A stretch of 48,724 nt of DNA from Erysipelotrichia bacterium. GTDB lineage: Bacteria > Bacillota_I > Bacilli_A > Erysipelotrichales > Erysipelotrichaceae. Where the stretch lies: the NCBI GenBank assembly GCA_012520255.1, contig JAAYOQ010000001.1:1-48724 (forward strand), read 5' to 3'. Below the pieces are notes generated by a model. The model did no database searches and was not told the DNA's origin. It saw nothing but the letters and a program-made list of their open reading frames with translations. Positions 20,051 to 27,504 of the stretch are shown here, one piece after another. Position numbers and translations under genes: made by a program. Each line of letters begins with the position of its first letter. Position 1 is the stretch's first letter.

Positions 20051-20644
20051 TTATTTTAGCCACCAGGCTTTTACTCTATAGTCAAGACTAAAACTATCAT
20101 CAACAAATTTAGCAATATCATCGATAGTTTTTCTATAAGATTTGTTTTTTGATTTGATATCTTTTCTAATTTCTGATGCAATTTCACTCTGATCATTAAT
20201 TTTTATCAGCTGTCCCTGCTCAAATACCAGTTCTATTAGAACTTTATAAGCCCACCCACGTTGAAAACCCATATGAATATAATACTCACGAATGAATTCA
20301 TCACCAACAAGAATCTTTCCTGAAAACATCATTTTTATGTTTAGGCCCTTATATAAGTGATGACCAATATACTTCTCAAGTTCTAAATTATAATTATTTA
20401 TAACTGCTTCAACATTGTTGATACTGGGATAGAAATCATCTTTAGAATTAATATACAGATCTTCTAGAAAAATACCTTTATCATTTATATTATAAACACA
20501 CCAATACCCCTTCCAGCAGCCAGTATGTAACGCTGAAGGAACGATTCCGTATTCTTTTGGATTAAAATTCAGTGGATTTGTTATCGCAATAATTGAATAC
20601 TCTTTTTCTTTGTACTTAAATACATCTCCCTTTTGAGCAGTCAT
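20051..20644 (-). CDS. Conserved protein of unknown function
   Basis: The product has 197 residues and is soluble, with no signal peptide and no membrane span. It contains recognisable blocks (ALHTGCWKGYWCVYNI, LEDLYINSKDDFYP, GDEFIREYYIHMGFQRGWAYK) that recur in uncharacterised proteins of gut Firmicutes and Bacteroidota. No catalytic motif can be assigned; a conserved Cys/Trp/Tyr cluster near residues 40-55 stands out. The start is an ATG with a weak upstream AAAGG. It lies 53 bp downstream of a small membrane protein gene on the same strand and may be co-transcribed with it. Confidence 0.7.
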   Translation of the reverse strand: MTAQKGDVFKYKEKEYSIIAITNPLNFNPKEYGIVPSALHTGCWKGYWCVYNINDKGIFLEDLYINSKDDFYPSINNVEAVINNYNLELEKYIGHHLYKGLNIKMMFSGKILVGDEFIREYYIHMGFQRGWAYKVLIELVFEQGQLIKINDQSEIASEIRKDIKSKNKSYRKTIDDIAKFVDDSFSLDYRVKAWWLK

Positions 20645-20697
20645 ACTAAAATGTCCTTTCTCTAATCATCCGCAATTGATTTAAAATCAATTTTTTG

Positions 20698-20889
20698 TTA
20701 ATCAATTTTACTTTTATTGTAATCTATAATTCCAATTATACCTAAAACAACATATCCAACAGCTAGAAACAAGGTAATTGTCCATTTTCCTGTTGACTCA
20801 CCAACACTTACAAGATATACATAAGCGATAATAGCTGCTATTCCAACAACCAACTGTAATACTGAGGTAAATAAAGGCCATTTTTTCAT
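20698..20889 (-). CDS. Small membrane protein, two predicted spans
   Basis: The ATG at 20889 is preferred over one 42 bp upstream because AAAGGAAAG lies directly before it and the product then starts MKKWPLF. The 63-residue product has two hydrophobic segments, VLQLVVGIAAIIAYVYLV and ITLFLAVGYVVLGIIGII, separated by SVGESTGKWT, with a short charged tail. No family is recognised. The layout suggests a small integral membrane protein. Confidence 0.6.
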   Translation of the reverse strand: MKKWPLFTSVLQLVVGIAAIIAYVYLVSVGESTGKWTITLFLAVGYVVLGIIGIIDYNKSKID

Positions 20890-20943
20890 TTTAACTTTCC
20901 TTTCGATACTAATAATACTAACCAATAACAATACTTTTATGAT

Positions 20944-21060
20944 TTATGATATATTAATGGCTGCGCTTTCTATAATAACACCAATCAACATTAAAACAAT
21001 ATCTATCAGAAATATAATTTTTTCTAATTTCTTTAGTGGTATTTCTTCAAAACTGAATTT
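20944..21060 (-). pseudogene. Possible remnant of a membrane protein gene in a 400-bp gap
   Basis: Between the small membrane protein and adhE there is about 400 bp without an intact gene. On the minus strand a 38-codon frame follows an in-frame TAA and reads KFSFEEIPLKKLEK then IIFLIDIVLMLIGVIIESA, which looks like the C-terminal membrane helix of a lost gene. No start codon or ribosome site belongs to it. The + strand frame at 21102-21386 overlaps adhE and its terminator and is not credible. Confidence 0.25.
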
Positions 21061-21287
21061 TTATTTTATAGTAATCCTTCAGTAAGGGAAAAGTAAACAC
21101 ATTGAAAAAACAATATAAAAACATGACAGTTGAAAAAATTATCTCTTTAAGATTATTGCTGTTGAACTTATCAGGAAAATATCTTAAAATTTGCTCCACT
21201 GATTTTTTTGCTTCTTTTTATAATATAGCATTTCTGTTTCCATTTGTTTGTAAAATTCAGGGCAATAAAATTATTATGACAACATAC

Positions 21288-21317
21288 AAAAAAGAGACAC
21301 CTTTTAAGCGTCCCTTT
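21288..21317 (-). terminator. Intrinsic terminator of adhE
   Basis: On the minus strand AAAGGGACGCTT and AGGTGTCTCTTT pair over 12 bp with G-U pairs and a three-base loop, followed by a T run. It lies 10 bp past the adhE stop. Confidence 0.85.
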
Positions 21318-21327
21318 AAACTTAATA

Positions 21328-23922
21328 TTATTTATCGTAAACCTTTTTCAGCATTGCTTTCATATCTTCAACCATTGGAACTCTAGGATTAGCAGGTGAA
21401 CATTGATCTTCATAAGCTGCTACAGCAATAGAAGCAATCTTGTTGTTCCAACTGTTCTCATCGATATTCAATTGTTTGAAGTTGGTTTCCAAACCGACTT
21501 CGACAATCAGTCTTTCTACCGCCTTGGCAAACTCTTCCACTCCTTGCTGAGCAGTATCAGCTTTTAAGCCTAACAGTTTTGCGATATCCTGATACTTTTT
21601 ATCTGCCTGATAAATATTATATTTAGGCCAGACACTTAACTTCGTTGGTACCTGCCCATTATATCTGATTGTTTCTGGTAGTAAAATCGCACAAATATGT
21701 CCGTGAGGTGTATGGAATTCTGCTCCAATTTTATGAGCCAATGAGTGGGTCATGCCCAAAAAAGCATTAGCGAAAGCCATTCCAGATATAGTAGCTGCAT
21801 TATGCATTTTTTCTCTCGCTTCTAAATCATTTACTCCATCTTTAACAGCCCTTGGCAAATATTCAAATACCATCTTAATAGCTTGCAGACACAAACCATC
21901 AGTATAGTCATTAGCCATAACCGAAACATAGGCTTCTACTGCATGAGTTAAAGCATCCATTCCAGTAATAGCTGTCGATTTTGGAGGCAGATTAGTTGTA
22001 AACTCTGGATCAATAATTGCTACTGTTGGAGTCAGGGAATAATCTGTTAATGGATATTTCTTATTATTGGTTTTATCTGAAATAACCGCAAATGGAGTTA
22101 CTTCACTGCCTGTACCTGAAGTTGTAGGAATACAGATCAATTTAGTCTTTTTACCTAATTCAGGATATTTGAATGCTCTTTTTCTAATATCCATAAATTT
22201 TTGTTTTAAATCATCAAAGTCAACTTCTGGATGTTCATAGAAAACCCACATCCCTTTAGCAGCATCCATAACACTGCCACCACCTAAAGCAATGATAGTA
22301 TCAGGTTTAAATGCCTGCATTAAATCTACACCTTTTCTTACTGTTGAAATATCTGGATCCGGTTCAACATCGCAGAACATTTGAATTGAAACTTCATTTC
22401 TTCTTAAATGAAGCTGTTCTGTAATTTTATTAACAAAGCCAAAATCAACCATACTTCTATCTGTAACGATAAACACTCTGTTTACATCACGACAAGATTT
22501 TATATACTGAATACTATTTCTTTCAAAATAAATCTTACTAGGAACTTTAAACCACTGCACTGTATTTCTTCTCTTTCCAACTTTCTTTATATTTAATAAA
22601 TTAACTGCACTGACATTACCACCAATTGAGTTTCTGCCATAAGTACCACAACCTAAGGTCATCGATGGTAAAAATGAATTATAAACATTTCCAATTCCAC
22701 CAAAGCTTGCTGGACTATTCCAAATAATACGCATAGCTTTAACCTCTTTGCCAAATTCATCAGCTAACTGCTTTTCTTTACAATGAATAGCTGCTGAATG
22801 ACCTAAACCATAAAATTCAACCATTTGTTTAGACTTTTTGATTCCTTCACTGGCATCTTTTACTTTAATAAAGGCTAATACTGGTGAAAGTTTTTCTCTA
22901 GTTAATGGCTCATTTACTCCAACTTCATCACACTTAACACAGATAATAGAAGTATCCTCACTAACTTCAAATCCTGCCTCTTTAGCAATCCAGACTATAG
23001 ACTTACCCACTGCATTAGAATTCAAAACAGCTTTTGGATAATCAGCTTTATTTTCAACATTAAATAAATACTTTTCTAACATTTTCTTTTCTTTTTTGCT
23101 GGCAAAGTAAGCTTTGTATTTTTTAAACATCTTCACTGTTTCATCATAGATTTCCTCATCAACAATACAAGCCTGTTCACTGGCACAAACCATACCATTA
23201 TCAAATGCTTTTGATAAGACAATATCATTAACTGCCTGTTCAATATTGGCACTGGCATTAATATATGCCGGAACATTTCCTGCGCCCACTCCCATTGCCG
23301 GTTTACCACAACTATAAGCTGCTTTAACCATTGAGTTGCCACCAGTAGCTAAAATTGTCGCCACATCCTCATGATTCATCAAAGCATTTGTTTTATCCAT
23401 ACTCGGGTTTTCAATCCATTGAATACAATTTTCAGGCGCTCCTGCTGCAACTGCAGCCTGATACATAACTTCAGCTGCCTGTTTAGAACATTCTTGAGCA
23501 AATGGATGAAAAGCAAAAATAATCGGATTTCTGGTTTTCAAACAGATAAGTGCTTTAAAAACAACGGTACTTGTTGGATTGGTAACTGGTGTAATACCAC
23601 AGATAACCCCCATTGGTGAAGCAATTTCAGTAATTCCAGTTACTGGATCTTCACTGATAACATCAACTGTCTTTAAATGCCTCATATTATTTACCACATA
23701 CTCACAAGCAAATAGGTTTTTTGTTGCTTTATCTTCAAAAACACCTCTTTTTGTTTCCTCTATAGCACTAGCTGCTAAAATGCCATGATTATCTAATCCG
23801 GCTACTGAACATTTTGCGACAATGTAATCTATTTGTTGCTGGTTTAAATCCATAAATCCATCTAAAGCTTTTAATCCTTTTTCCACCAGGCTATTGATTT
23901 CTTTTACAACTGTTTCGTTCAT
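21328..23922 (-). CDS. adhE: Bifunctional acetaldehyde-CoA / alcohol dehydrogenase AdhE
   Basis: The product has 864 residues, the full length for AdhE. The N-terminal CoA-dependent aldehyde dehydrogenase contains TPVTNPTSTV, the GVGAGNVPAY nucleotide region and the catalytic Cys246 in NGMVCASEQ. The C-terminal iron-dependent alcohol dehydrogenase has the GGGSVMDAAKGMW NAD loop, PTTSGTGSEVTPFAV and the iron site GMTHSLAHKIGAEFHTPHGH. It reduces acetyl-CoA to acetaldehyde and then ethanol, re-oxidising two NADH, and in related bacteria it assembles into spirosome filaments. A near-consensus Rex box overlaps its -35, so expression likely responds to the NADH/NAD+ ratio. It is monocistronic and divergent from the marR operon. 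Confidence 0.97.
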   Translation of the reverse strand: MNETVVKEINSLVEKGLKALDGFMDLNQQQIDYIVAKCSVAGLDNHGILAASAIEETKRGVFEDKATKNLFACEYVVNNMRHLKTVDVISEDPVTGITEIASPMGVICGITPVTNPTSTVVFKALICLKTRNPIIFAFHPFAQECSKQAAEVMYQAAVAAGAPENCIQWIENPSMDKTNALMNHEDVATILATGGNSMVKAAYSCGKPAMGVGAGNVPAYINASANIEQAVNDIVLSKAFDNGMVCASEQACIVDEEIYDETVKMFKKYKAYFASKKEKKMLEKYLFNVENKADYPKAVLNSNAVGKSIVWIAKEAGFEVSEDTSIICVKCDEVGVNEPLTREKLSPVLAFIKVKDASEGIKKSKQMVEFYGLGHSAAIHCKEKQLADEFGKEVKAMRIIWNSPASFGGIGNVYNSFLPSMTLGCGTYGRNSIGGNVSAVNLLNIKKVGKRRNTVQWFKVPSKIYFERNSIQYIKSCRDVNRVFIVTDRSMVDFGFVNKITEQLHLRRNEVSIQMFCDVEPDPDISTVRKGVDLMQAFKPDTIIALGGGSVMDAAKGMWVFYEHPEVDFDDLKQKFMDIRKRAFKYPELGKKTKLICIPTTSGTGSEVTPFAVISDKTNNKKYPLTDYSLTPTVAIIDPEFTTNLPPKSTAITGMDALTHAVEAYVSVMANDYTDGLCLQAIKMVFEYLPRAVKDGVNDLEAREKMHNAATISGMAFANAFLGMTHSLAHKIGAEFHTPHGHICAILLPETIRYNGQVPTKLSVWPKYNIYQADKKYQDIAKLLGLKADTAQQGVEEFAKAVERLIVEVGLETNFKQLNIDENSWNNKIASIAVAAYEDQCSPANPRVPMVEDMKAMLKKVYDK

Positions 23923-23946
23923 ACTCTTTACCTCTTATACAAGAAT

Positions 23947-23986
23947 AATTTATATCTTATTTTAATGCTTGTCAATTATTTCACAA
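23947..23986 (-). promoter_or_regulatory. adhE promoter overlapped by a Rex-type redox operator
   Basis: On the minus strand TTGTGAAATAATTGACAA (23969-23986) matches the Rex consensus TTGTGAANNNNTTCACAA at 16 of 18 positions when the spacer is read as A/T-rich. It contains the perfect -35 TTGACA (23970-23975). A -10 lies at 23947-23954 (TATAAA or TAAATT, 15 or 17 bp spacing). Rex leaves such sites when NADH rises and is a known repressor of adhE in clostridia and bacilli. No rex gene is in the window. Confidence 0.75.
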
Positions 23987-24052
23987 CATGAAAACGCTTA
24001 CCTGATAATAAAGTTACTTTTTTCACAAACATTTCTTTTTTTTACTTTATTT

Positions 24053-24108
24053 CTTGTTGATTTATCAACAAGTGTATGCTATATTTGTCTTGTTGTTTTA
24101 TCAACAAT
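24053..24108 (+). promoter_or_regulatory. marR promoter bracketed by two near-identical operators
   Basis: Operator 1 is the perfect dyad CTTGTTGATTTATCAACAAG (24053-24072). Operator 2 at 24089-24108 differs at 2 of 20 positions. Their starts are 36 bp apart. The promoter between them is -35 TTGATT (24057-24062), a 17-bp spacer, and extended -10 TGC-TATATT (24080-24085). Operator 1 therefore covers the -35 and operator 2 covers the transcription start, the usual arrangement for MarR autorepression. Confidence 0.8.
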
Positions 24109-24124
24109 AAGTAAGGAGGACTCA

Positions 24125-24565
24125 ATGAAAGATCGTTTTGGAACTTTTAACTTGCTGACCAATCGTATTAGTCGCAACATTTATAGAATAAAAAACAAAG
24201 AAATTGCTGCTTTCAATTTAAAAAGCACACATGTTTCCTGCTTATATCATCTATATAAGACTGATGGCTTAACAGCAACCGAATTATGCCAAAAATGTGA
24301 AGAAGACAAAGCAGCTGTCTCCCGCTCTCTTGATTTTCTAGAAAAAAACGAATACGTAATCTGCAAGAGTGCCCAATCCAAACGATACAAGAGTCCTTTT
24401 TTCTTAACTGATAAGGGTCGACTGGTCGGAAAAGAAATCATTGATAAAATTGATGAGATCTTAGATGAAGTCGACTCTGCAATCACAGAAGAAGAAAGAA
24501 AATTATTTTATCGCTACCTTTCAATTATCAGTGATAGATTAGAAAACATAGCTAACAATTTATAA
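24125..24565 (+). CDS. MarR-family transcriptional regulator
   Basis: The product has 146 residues. The ATG at 24125 has a perfect AAGGAGG; a longer in-frame reading from 23969 would run through the promoter and is not used. The winged helix-turn-helix is visible as HVSCLYHLYKTDGLTATELCQKCEEDKAAVSRSLDFLEKNEYV, followed by a wing (SKRYKSPFFLTDKGR) and C-terminal dimerisation helices. Two cysteines (LCQKCEED) lie in the recognition region and could give redox sensitivity, although that is speculative. It probably represses itself and the downstream degV and dsrE-like genes through the twin operators. The inducing ligand is unknown. Confidence 0.9.
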   Translation: MKDRFGTFNLLTNRISRNIYRIKNKEIAAFNLKSTHVSCLYHLYKTDGLTATELCQKCEEDKAAVSRSLDFLEKNEYVICKSAQSKRYKSPFFLTDKGRLVGKEIIDKIDEILDEVDSAITEEERKLFYRYLSIISDRLENIANNL

Positions 24566-24606
24566 AATAATTTAATCAGGCAATTGAATTAAAAAAGGAG
24601 AAAACA

Positions 24607-25446
24607 ATGAAAATTAGATTAATTGTGGATTCAACCACAGAAATAATGCCCGAATATAAAGATCGAGTTCATGTAGTACCATTAACTGTTTTCTTTGGCG
24701 AAAAGTCTTATGTTGATGGTGTAGACATTGATCACAACACTTTCTATCAGAAACTGATTGAATCTGATGTACTACCTACTACCAGTCAGCCAAACCCTTT
24801 AGATTTTGCGAAAGAATACGAAGAAGCTAAAAAGAATAATGAAGCCTGTATCGTAATTGCTTTACCAGCCAAACTATCAGGTACATATCAAAGCGCAACT
24901 ATTGCTGCTCAAGATTATGATAATGTCTATGTTATTGATAGTGGATCAGTCGCTATTGGAACAGCTATTTTAGTTGAACTTGCCTTAAGATATATTGATC
25001 AGGGATTAGATGTAAAAACAGTTGTAGAAAAAATAGAAGAAGAAAAGAAGAAAGTTATTATCATCGCTTTAGTTGATACCCTCGAATATTTACATAAAGG
25101 TGGCCGTCTTTCTAAATCGGTCACGGTTGCTGGAGCAGTATTAAATATTAAACCTGTGCTTTCAGTAATCGACGGAAATATTAACGCTATTGGAAAAGCA
25201 ATGGGTTCTAAACGTGGTAACAATATGCTTTCTCAAGAAATAGAAAAAGCAGGAGGTGTTGACTTTACTAAACCTGTGCTATTGGGATACACTGGAATCT
25301 CAAATGCCCTTTTACTAAAATATATTGAAGATAGTCGACCACTATGGGAAAATGATTTAGAAAATCTTCGCTATTCCACCATCGGCTCTGTCATTGGAAC
25401 CCATGCTGGACCTGGCGCCATAGCAGTTGCTTTCTTTAAAAAATAA
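24607..25446 (+). CDS. DegV-family fatty-acid-binding protein
   Basis: The product has 279 residues with the DegV pattern: IRLIVDSTTEIMPEY at the N-terminus, VPLTVFFGEKSYVDGVDI, TSQPNP (lipid head-group contact), IALPAKLSGTYQSA, VIDSGSVAIGTA and a C-terminal domain ending GSVIGTHAGPGAIAVAFF. DegV/FakB proteins bind a fatty acid and present it to the kinase FakA, which makes acyl-phosphate for phospholipid synthesis. It is second in the marR operon, 41 bp after marR, with AAAGGAG before its ATG. MarR control suggests the bound lipid or a related stress is sensed locally. The family call is firm; the ligand is unknown. Confidence 0.93.
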   Translation: MKIRLIVDSTTEIMPEYKDRVHVVPLTVFFGEKSYVDGVDIDHNTFYQKLIESDVLPTTSQPNPLDFAKEYEEAKKNNEACIVIALPAKLSGTYQSATIAAQDYDNVYVIDSGSVAIGTAILVELALRYIDQGLDVKTVVEKIEEEKKKVIIIALVDTLEYLHKGGRLSKSVTVAGAVLNIKPVLSVIDGNINAIGKAMGSKRGNNMLSQEIEKAGGVDFTKPVLLGYTGISNALLLKYIEDSRPLWENDLENLRYSTIGSVIGTHAGPGAIAVAFFKK

Positions 25447-25463
25447 AGAAAAGGAGCTAAAGT

Positions 25464-25802
25464 ATGAAAAAAATCTTAATTTATACCATGGAAGGTAAGA
25501 AAATGTGTTTCTTACATGCACTTATGAATGCAAAACAGTTAAAAGAAGCTGGTCATGAAGTGAAAATTGTTCTTGAAGGAATGTCTTGTCTTCTTCCTAA
25601 AGAACTGGAAGAAGAAAAAAATGCTTTATATCTGGCACTTAAAAATGATGGTACAATTCAAGGAGTCTGTCTTGCTTGTTCTAAAGCACTTGGTGTCTAT
25701 GAAGAAAATAAAAAAAGTGGTCTTCGCTTACTAGATGATATGTACAATCATGCAGGTGTTTTAGATTATCTAAATAACGGCTTTGAAGTACTGATATTTT
25801 AA
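25464..25802 (+). CDS. DsrE/DsrF-like small sulfur-relay family protein
   Basis: The product has 112 residues with a Rossmann-like DsrE fold: KKILIYTMEGKKMCFLHAL, then AKQLKEAGHEVKIVLEG, and a conserved cysteine pair in GVCLACSKALGVYE at the site where DsrE/TusD proteins carry a persulfide cysteine. Such proteins transfer sulfur or act as peroxiredoxin-like accessory factors. It lies 17 bp after degV with AAGGAG before its ATG, as the third gene of the MarR-controlled operon. The substrate is unknown; pairing with DegV is worth noting because no known lipid step needs it. Confidence 0.75.
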   Translation: MKKILIYTMEGKKMCFLHALMNAKQLKEAGHEVKIVLEGMSCLLPKELEEEKNALYLALKNDGTIQGVCLACSKALGVYEENKKSGLRLLDDMYNHAGVLDYLNNGFEVLIF

Positions 25803-25865
25803 ATAGATATTTGAAATTGCTGACTGGCAATATCAAATTTCAGATATGTCCCAAAAAAACATATT

Positions 25866-25895
25866 AAAAAATGCAGTAATTTTACTGTATTTTTT
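25866..25895 (+). terminator. Intrinsic terminator of the marR-degV-dsrE operon
   Basis: AATGCAGTAA and TTACTGTATT form a 10-bp AT-rich stem with a short loop, followed by a T run, about 65 bp after the last gene. Confidence 0.75.
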
Positions 25896-25988
25896 ATTTC
25901 AGCCATACTTTAATTATTTATGATTCAGTAAATATTTTTTAATTAAAGTACTATGACAAGTCAACCATCCTTAAAATAATTGATATAA

Positions 25989-26008
25989 AAAGGGCTTGAC
26001 TGCCCTTT
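25989..26008 (-). terminator. Intrinsic terminator of the Fic-fold gene
   Basis: Perfect arms AAAGGGC and GCCCTTT with a 6-base loop are followed on the minus strand by TTTTTAT, 43 bp beyond the stop at 26052. Confidence 0.8.
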
Positions 26009-26051
26009 AAGTTCAACAATTTATTTTATCAAGCCTGTTTGTTTTCAATTA

Positions 26052-26657
26052 TTAATATTCTACTCTCATTCCTGAAATACATTTGCTGAAAATCCATTGC
26101 TTGAATTTTTTGTAATCCCTAGTCTGATGAAATTCTTTTAATAATTCTCTGAACTTTTCCTTATTATATTCACTAACAGTAATCACACCACATCCATGGT
26201 CAATCATTATCTTGTTGGCAAACATAATTGAAATTCGAACATCTCCATCAGAAAATAGATGCTTCTCCAGTAAAAACAGCATTGCACTGATGGCAATTTC
26301 GGTATTTGACTTAGCAGGTTGATTAATCATTTCAGCCAACTCTTCTTTTTGTTCTTCACTTAACTCCGCTTTAACCCCGACATTCAAGTCTTTCATTAGC
26401 ATATCGTGAAGTTCAAGCAAAAAGTCTGCATCCGCTTTCTCATCCGGATTATTCAAAATATGATAGAAAGTATTTTTGAAGTTGTCAGCAGCAATAGCTA
26501 CTTCATTATCTCTTTTATTGTTCTCTAAAAGTGGTGCTACTTCATCATATTCAATTTCATATCTTGCCAGGATAAGCGCATTGTAAACATAATCAACTAT
26601 TTTCTCATTGACCAGATTAACATTTTGGATTCTAGTAAGTCTGAATTTGTTTCTCAT
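26052..26657 (-). CDS. Fic-fold protein with a degenerate catalytic loop
   Basis: The product has 201 residues from the ATG at 26657, which has GGGGAG nine bases upstream (an in-frame TTG nine bases earlier is weaker). It is mostly helical. The segment LEKHLFSDGDVRISIMFANKIMIDHGCGVITV aligns with the Fic core HPFxDGNGRxxR: His133, Phe135, Asp137, Gly138 and Arg141 are kept, but the Asn and second Gly/Lys are Asp139 and Val140. The downstream EYNKEKFRELL matches the Fic C-terminal helix. Fic enzymes transfer AMP, other nucleotides or phosphate to target proteins. Loss of Asn-Gly, which positions the phosphates, suggests altered or lost chemistry. No antitoxin gene is adjacent. Its promoter leader is duplicated before the next lipoprotein gene. 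Confidence 0.65.
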   Translation of the reverse strand: MRNKFRLTRIQNVNLVNEKIVDYVYNALILARYEIEYDEVAPLLENNKRDNEVAIAADNFKNTFYHILNNPDEKADADFLLELHDMLMKDLNVGVKAELSEEQKEELAEMINQPAKSNTEIAISAMLFLLEKHLFSDGDVRISIMFANKIMIDHGCGVITVSEYNKEKFRELLKEFHQTRDYKKFKQWIFSKCISGMRVEY

Positions 26658-26670
26658 AACCAACAACTCC

Positions 26671-26699
26671 CCTTTCTATACCCAAATTATACAATAAAC
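26671..26699 (-). promoter_or_regulatory. Promoter/leader cassette, copy 1 (Fic-fold gene)
   Basis: This 29-bp stretch is identical at 28 of 29 positions to 27459-27487. On the minus strand it holds a perfect TATAAT -10 and the AAAGG of the ribosome site. It lies 14 bp before the ATG at 26657. The upstream 26700-26838 stretch holds no gene. Confidence 0.6.
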
Positions 26700-26838
26700 A
26701 AAAGCCACATATCATTACTTTGGATATTGTTTTACTTTAATATTGTACCTCTGCTATTTTCACTATACTTTCTACTATTATATTTTAATCATTAATTAAA
26801 AACAATGAAAAAGATTCTCTTGTCCAGTTAATTATCAT

Positions 26839-27450
26839 TTATTCATATGGATACTTTTCCAAATCGACCATAAATAATCCACCATCATCTAAAATATAAA
26901 GAATCATTTGCGAATACATATTATCAGTTTCATCTATGTAAATTAAAGCCACGTAACCATCTTCTTCTACCGCAATTCTTTTATCTTCGGCTACATTACC
27001 ATAGGCAGCTATGATTTCTTTTTCTGTACTACCCCACTTAATTCCTTTCGCCAGTTCAATTTCGTATACATTATTTAATTCAACTCCTAAATAAGGCATT
27101 CTCGAAAAAGAAATCCACCAGATTGTACAATCCTTGATATTTTGAACCTTATCAGTTTCATTTTCAAATTCTACTAAAATGGTCGCATACAACTGATTTT
27201 CCTCATCATAAAAACTATTGTTCCACATTTCATAGTACTCATCTGTATATTCACCAGGCTGGATTTCATCATTTTCTTCCAGCAACCATCCTTTACTGTT
27301 AAACGGCAAAAATTTATGAGGAAAACTATATTTATTTCCATCTAGTAAAAATTCTAAATCCGTCCAATCATCACTGATTTTATCTTTACCACAACCTGTT
27401 AAACCCGTCATTAATAATAGAGCTAACACAAACACTAATAACTTTTTCAT
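26839..27450 (-). CDS. Putative lipoprotein of unknown function
   Basis: The product has 203 residues. Its signal peptide MKKLLVFVLALLLMTGLTGC ends in a lipobox (LTGC, Cys20), so it should be lipidated and held on the outer face of the membrane. The mature part is acidic (WTDLEFLLDGNKYSFP, then ELAKGIKWGSTEKEIIAAYGN) with beta-rich segments. The pattern of an N-terminal small domain plus a GSTEKEIIAAYG block resembles uncharacterised lipoproteins of Firmicutes in which such repeats form PepSY/SmpA-like folds. It sits 54 bp downstream of the GTPase-nuclease fusion gene but has its own promoter cassette, shared with the Fic-fold gene. Confidence 0.75.
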   Translation of the reverse strand: MKKLLVFVLALLLMTGLTGCGKDKISDDWTDLEFLLDGNKYSFPHKFLPFNSKGWLLEENDEIQPGEYTDEYYEMWNNSFYDEENQLYATILVEFENETDKVQNIKDCTIWWISFSRMPYLGVELNNVYEIELAKGIKWGSTEKEIIAAYGNVAEDKRIAVEEDGYVALIYIDETDNMYSQMILYILDDGGLFMVDLEKYPYE

Positions 27451-27458
27451 ATTTTTTT

Positions 27459-27487
27459 CCTTTCTATACCCAGATTATACAATAAAC
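27459..27487 (-). promoter_or_regulatory. Promoter/leader cassette, copy 2 (lipoprotein gene)
   Basis: It matches 26671-26699 at 28 of 29 positions and includes TATAAT and GGTATAGAAAGG. It lies 8 bp before the lipoprotein ATG and within the gap after the GTPase-nuclease fusion gene. Confidence 0.6.
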
Positions 27488-27504
27488 CGGCAATTAATTT
27501 AATC

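Noticed and set aside
21102-21386. + strand frame of 94 codons beside adhE
   Set aside because: It runs over the adhE terminator and into the adhE coding end, and has no ribosome site or family signal.
23969-24124. A longer MarR reading frame starting at 23969
   Set aside because: It would translate through the promoter and both operators; the ATG at 24125 has a perfect ribosome site.
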